In this document: positions 3,913 to 5,529 of the stretch, in pieces
How the letters are laid out: each line of letters opens with the position of its first letter
Numbering within the stretch: position 1 is the first letter of the stretch
Assembly (NCBI GenBank): GCA_022545805.1
Contig: JAKEIJ010000122.1
Location: 1-5,529 of the forward strand
DNA length: 5,529 bases
From: Nitrosotalea sp.
GTDB lineage: Archaea > Thermoproteota > Nitrososphaeria > Nitrososphaerales > Nitrosopumilaceae
Direction: 5' to 3'
The notes under the pieces: generated by a model
What the model saw: the letters and a program-made list of their open reading frames with translations, nothing else
The model's database searches: none
What the model was told of the DNA's origin: nothing
Translations under genes and position numbers: made by a program

Positions 3913-5529
3913 ATGCGACTTAGAAAATTTAGAGTTCAAGGTTATCGTTGCATTCATGATTCTGGTGAAATCAAAGTAGGAGACCTTGCAGCATTTGTCG
4001 GAAGAAATGAAAGTGGTAAGACCACAATTCTAGAAGCCCTTACTTTACTTAACAAGGATACAAAACTTTCTGAATTAGATCTGTGTGACGAAATGACTGA
4101 AGAGCTCAAGTCAGAGGTAAGACTAGCAGAAGGAGAGTTTGTGCTAAGTGAGAAAGAGACCGGACTAATTCGAGAAAAATTTCCAAATCTACAAGACATA
4201 AAAAAAATGAAGATCTTCAGGACAAATAAGAATCCCAGAGTACAATATGACTTTGGAGACGTAAAAATTAGTGGCGAGGCAAGCAAGAGACTCAACTCTT
4301 GGGAAAACTTTGTGGACAGGATCAAGTCATTTGTGGACGAGATGCCAAACGCCATACGAATCAGGGTTGATACCAAGTTTCTAAGTGCCCCACCACCACG
4401 AACTAGAGAGGTCTTTATGGATATGATGGCAGAATTTAACAATAACATTTACCTGATTGCATCACAGGAACCATCTATAATTTCAGGATGGAAAGACATC
4501 TACCAAGATTTAGAGAACATATTTGATAACATGCTAATAGGAACAAACGAACGTTCCGCTCTTGATAATTTCATCGAAGACAAGTTACATCCTCGATTTG
4601 TGTACTTTTCAGATTACAAAAAAATACTTGGAAATATTGATCTTGAGGAATTTGTCAGAGAAACAAAAGGAATTAGAGCAAAGGGACTAGAATATGTTGA
4701 AGAGTTTGACAAGGCAGAGACTGTAAACAATTTATTTTATCTAGCAGAGCTTGATGCCCAAAAACTCGAAGAGGTACAAAACAGCCCATCTAGATTGATA
4801 AAACTATTACACACTTCAAGCCGAAGACTCAGTGAGAGACTCAACCCTGCATGGAAGGGAGACCCCATACATGTAGAGCTGAGATGGAACCCAGGAAATG
4901 TTTTGAGTGTGGTCATATCAGATGTACACAAGGATGGTACTGTTACAAACACAGGACTGCTCAATAGAAGAGCTGAAGGATTCAAGTGGACTTTCTCATT
5001 TATTGTAAACTTTGCAGCTGAGACACAAAAGGCAGAATTGAAAGAAGCAATACTGTTACTTGATGAGCCAGCAAGAAACTTACATCCTGCACAGCAGAGA
5101 GGAATATCAGATCTGCTCAAAGGTCTTGCAGGTTCCAACCAGATACTTTACGCAACCCACTCTCCGTTTATGATATTTGATTACACTCAAGGAAACTTGT
5201 TAGTAGTAGAGCTTGACAAGAGAAGACACCTAAGTAAGATCTATTATGATTACTGGAATGCAGATGATCAGACCCTTATTCCAATATTGTACGGTCTGTC
5301 AAGAGGTCTTGTTGAATCCATAGTGGACAAACAGATTGGTTACAATTCAAGGCCTGTGATAATAGTCGAAACCATGTCTGATTGCATGTATCTTAATGCA
5401 TTTGATAGATTCTTGAAAGATCCAAATCTTTCCATGAATCCACTTAACATAGTTCCAGCATACAACAAAAATTCAGTCCTGTCACTTGCCATATTTTACA
5501 AAAATCATGGATATGATACTTTTATCCTA
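3913..5529 (+). CDS. OLD-family ATPase-nuclease (3' end outside the window)
   Basis: The frame is open for 539 codons from ATG at 3913 to the right edge without a stop. The first half of an ABC-type ATPase starts at residue 1, with Walker A GRNESGKT (30-37). A long middle part follows (about 45-340). Then come the signature-like 'RRAEGFKWTFSF' (352-363), Walker B ILLLDEP (380-386, with D384 and E385), 'NLHP' (389-392), and the switch histidine H416 in ATHSP (414-418). After these the Toprim nuclease domain begins: 'PVIIVETMSD' (481-490) gives the metal-binding E486 and D490. The later DxD acids should lie just past the edge, since the last residues (DTFIL) read like the strand leading to them. 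ATPase first and Toprim second is the order of OLD proteins, which cut DNA and act in repair or phage defence. Rad50, RecF and SMC proteins lack the Toprim domain. No partner gene is visible upstream; a helicase partner (Gabija type) would be downstream, out of view. Confidence 0.88.
   Translation, partial: MRLRKFRVQGYRCIHDSGEIKVGDLAAFVGRNESGKTTILEALTLLNKDTKLSELDLCDEMTEELKSEVRLAEGEFVLSEKETGLIREKFPNLQDIKKMKIFRTNKNPRVQYDFGDVKISGEASKRLNSWENFVDRIKSFVDEMPNAIRIRVDTKFLSAPPPRTREVFMDMMAEFNNNIYLIASQEPSIISGWKDIYQDLENIFDNMLIGTNERSALDNFIEDKLHPRFVYFSDYKKILGNIDLEEFVRETKGIRAKGLEYVEEFDKAETVNNLFYLAELDAQKLEEVQNSPSRLIKLLHTSSRRLSERLNPAWKGDPIHVELRWNPGNVLSVVISDVHKDGTVTNTGLLNRRAEGFKWTFSFIVNFAAETQKAELKEAILLLDEPARNLHPAQQRGISDLLKGLAGSNQILYATHSPFMIFDYTQGNLLVVELDKRRHLSKIYYDYWNADDQTLIPILYGLSRGLVESIVDKQIGYNSRPVIIVETMSDCMYLNAFDRFLKDPNLSMNPLNIVPAYNKNSVLSLAIFYKNHGYDTFIL

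Noticed and set aside
3954..4448. 164-codon open frame on the minus strand inside the OLD-family gene
   Set aside because: It lies wholly opposite a gene with clear ATPase motifs, its translation is serine- and leucine-rich without recognisable motifs, and it has no promoter of its own.
4737..5138. 133-codon open frame on the minus strand inside the OLD-family gene
   Set aside because: It is opposite the signature and Walker B region of the real gene; the serine-rich product is what antisense of such coding sequence gives.

Overview
The window looks like a chromosomal segment of an AT-rich archaeon, most likely an ammonia-oxidising thaumarchaeon (Nitrososphaerota, Nitrosopumilus-like). The grounds are a TFE-beta/RPC34-type transcription factor with a C-terminal Fe-S cysteine motif, an archaeal/eukaryal-type Trm1, an Lrp/AsnC regulator, TATA-like boxes about 25-30 bases before start codons with no Shine-Dalgarno sequence (leaderless transcripts), and TTG starts. 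No tRNA, rRNA, CRISPR array, insertion sequence or integrase is visible. This assignment is inference from gene content, not a database match.

Layout, left to right. (1) Positions 1-872, plus strand: the 3' part of an Lrp/AsnC-type regulator whose RAM ligand-binding domain is fused to a C-terminal GAF domain. Its DNA-binding helix-turn-helix lies mostly before the window. (2) 945-2075, plus: trm1, tRNA guanine-26 N2-dimethyltransferase, starting at TTG. (3) 2072-2668, minus: an RlmE/FtsJ-type rRNA 2'-O-methyltransferase, tail-to-tail with trm1 and overlapping it by 4 bases. (4) 2665-3252, minus: TFE-beta/RPC34-like protein with a lysine-rich tail, winged helix and four-cysteine motif; its stop overlaps the rlmE start as ATGA. 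(5) 3325-3807, minus: a small membrane-anchored or secreted protein of unknown function with a TTG start. (6) 3913 to the right edge, plus: a long ATPase of the OLD family, cut by the window end inside its Toprim nuclease domain.

The centre (945-3252) is an information-processing cluster: two RNA methyltransferases, one for tRNA and one for rRNA, and a general transcription factor translationally coupled to the rRNA enzyme. The flanks are more accessory: a two-sensor regulator on the left, and an exported protein divergent from a possible DNA-repair or defence nuclease on the right. The features most worth following are the Lrp-GAF fusion, the TFE-beta/rlmE coupling and the OLD nuclease. Nothing here clearly amounts to an undescribed multi-gene system; the best chance of one is whatever follows the OLD gene beyond the right edge.
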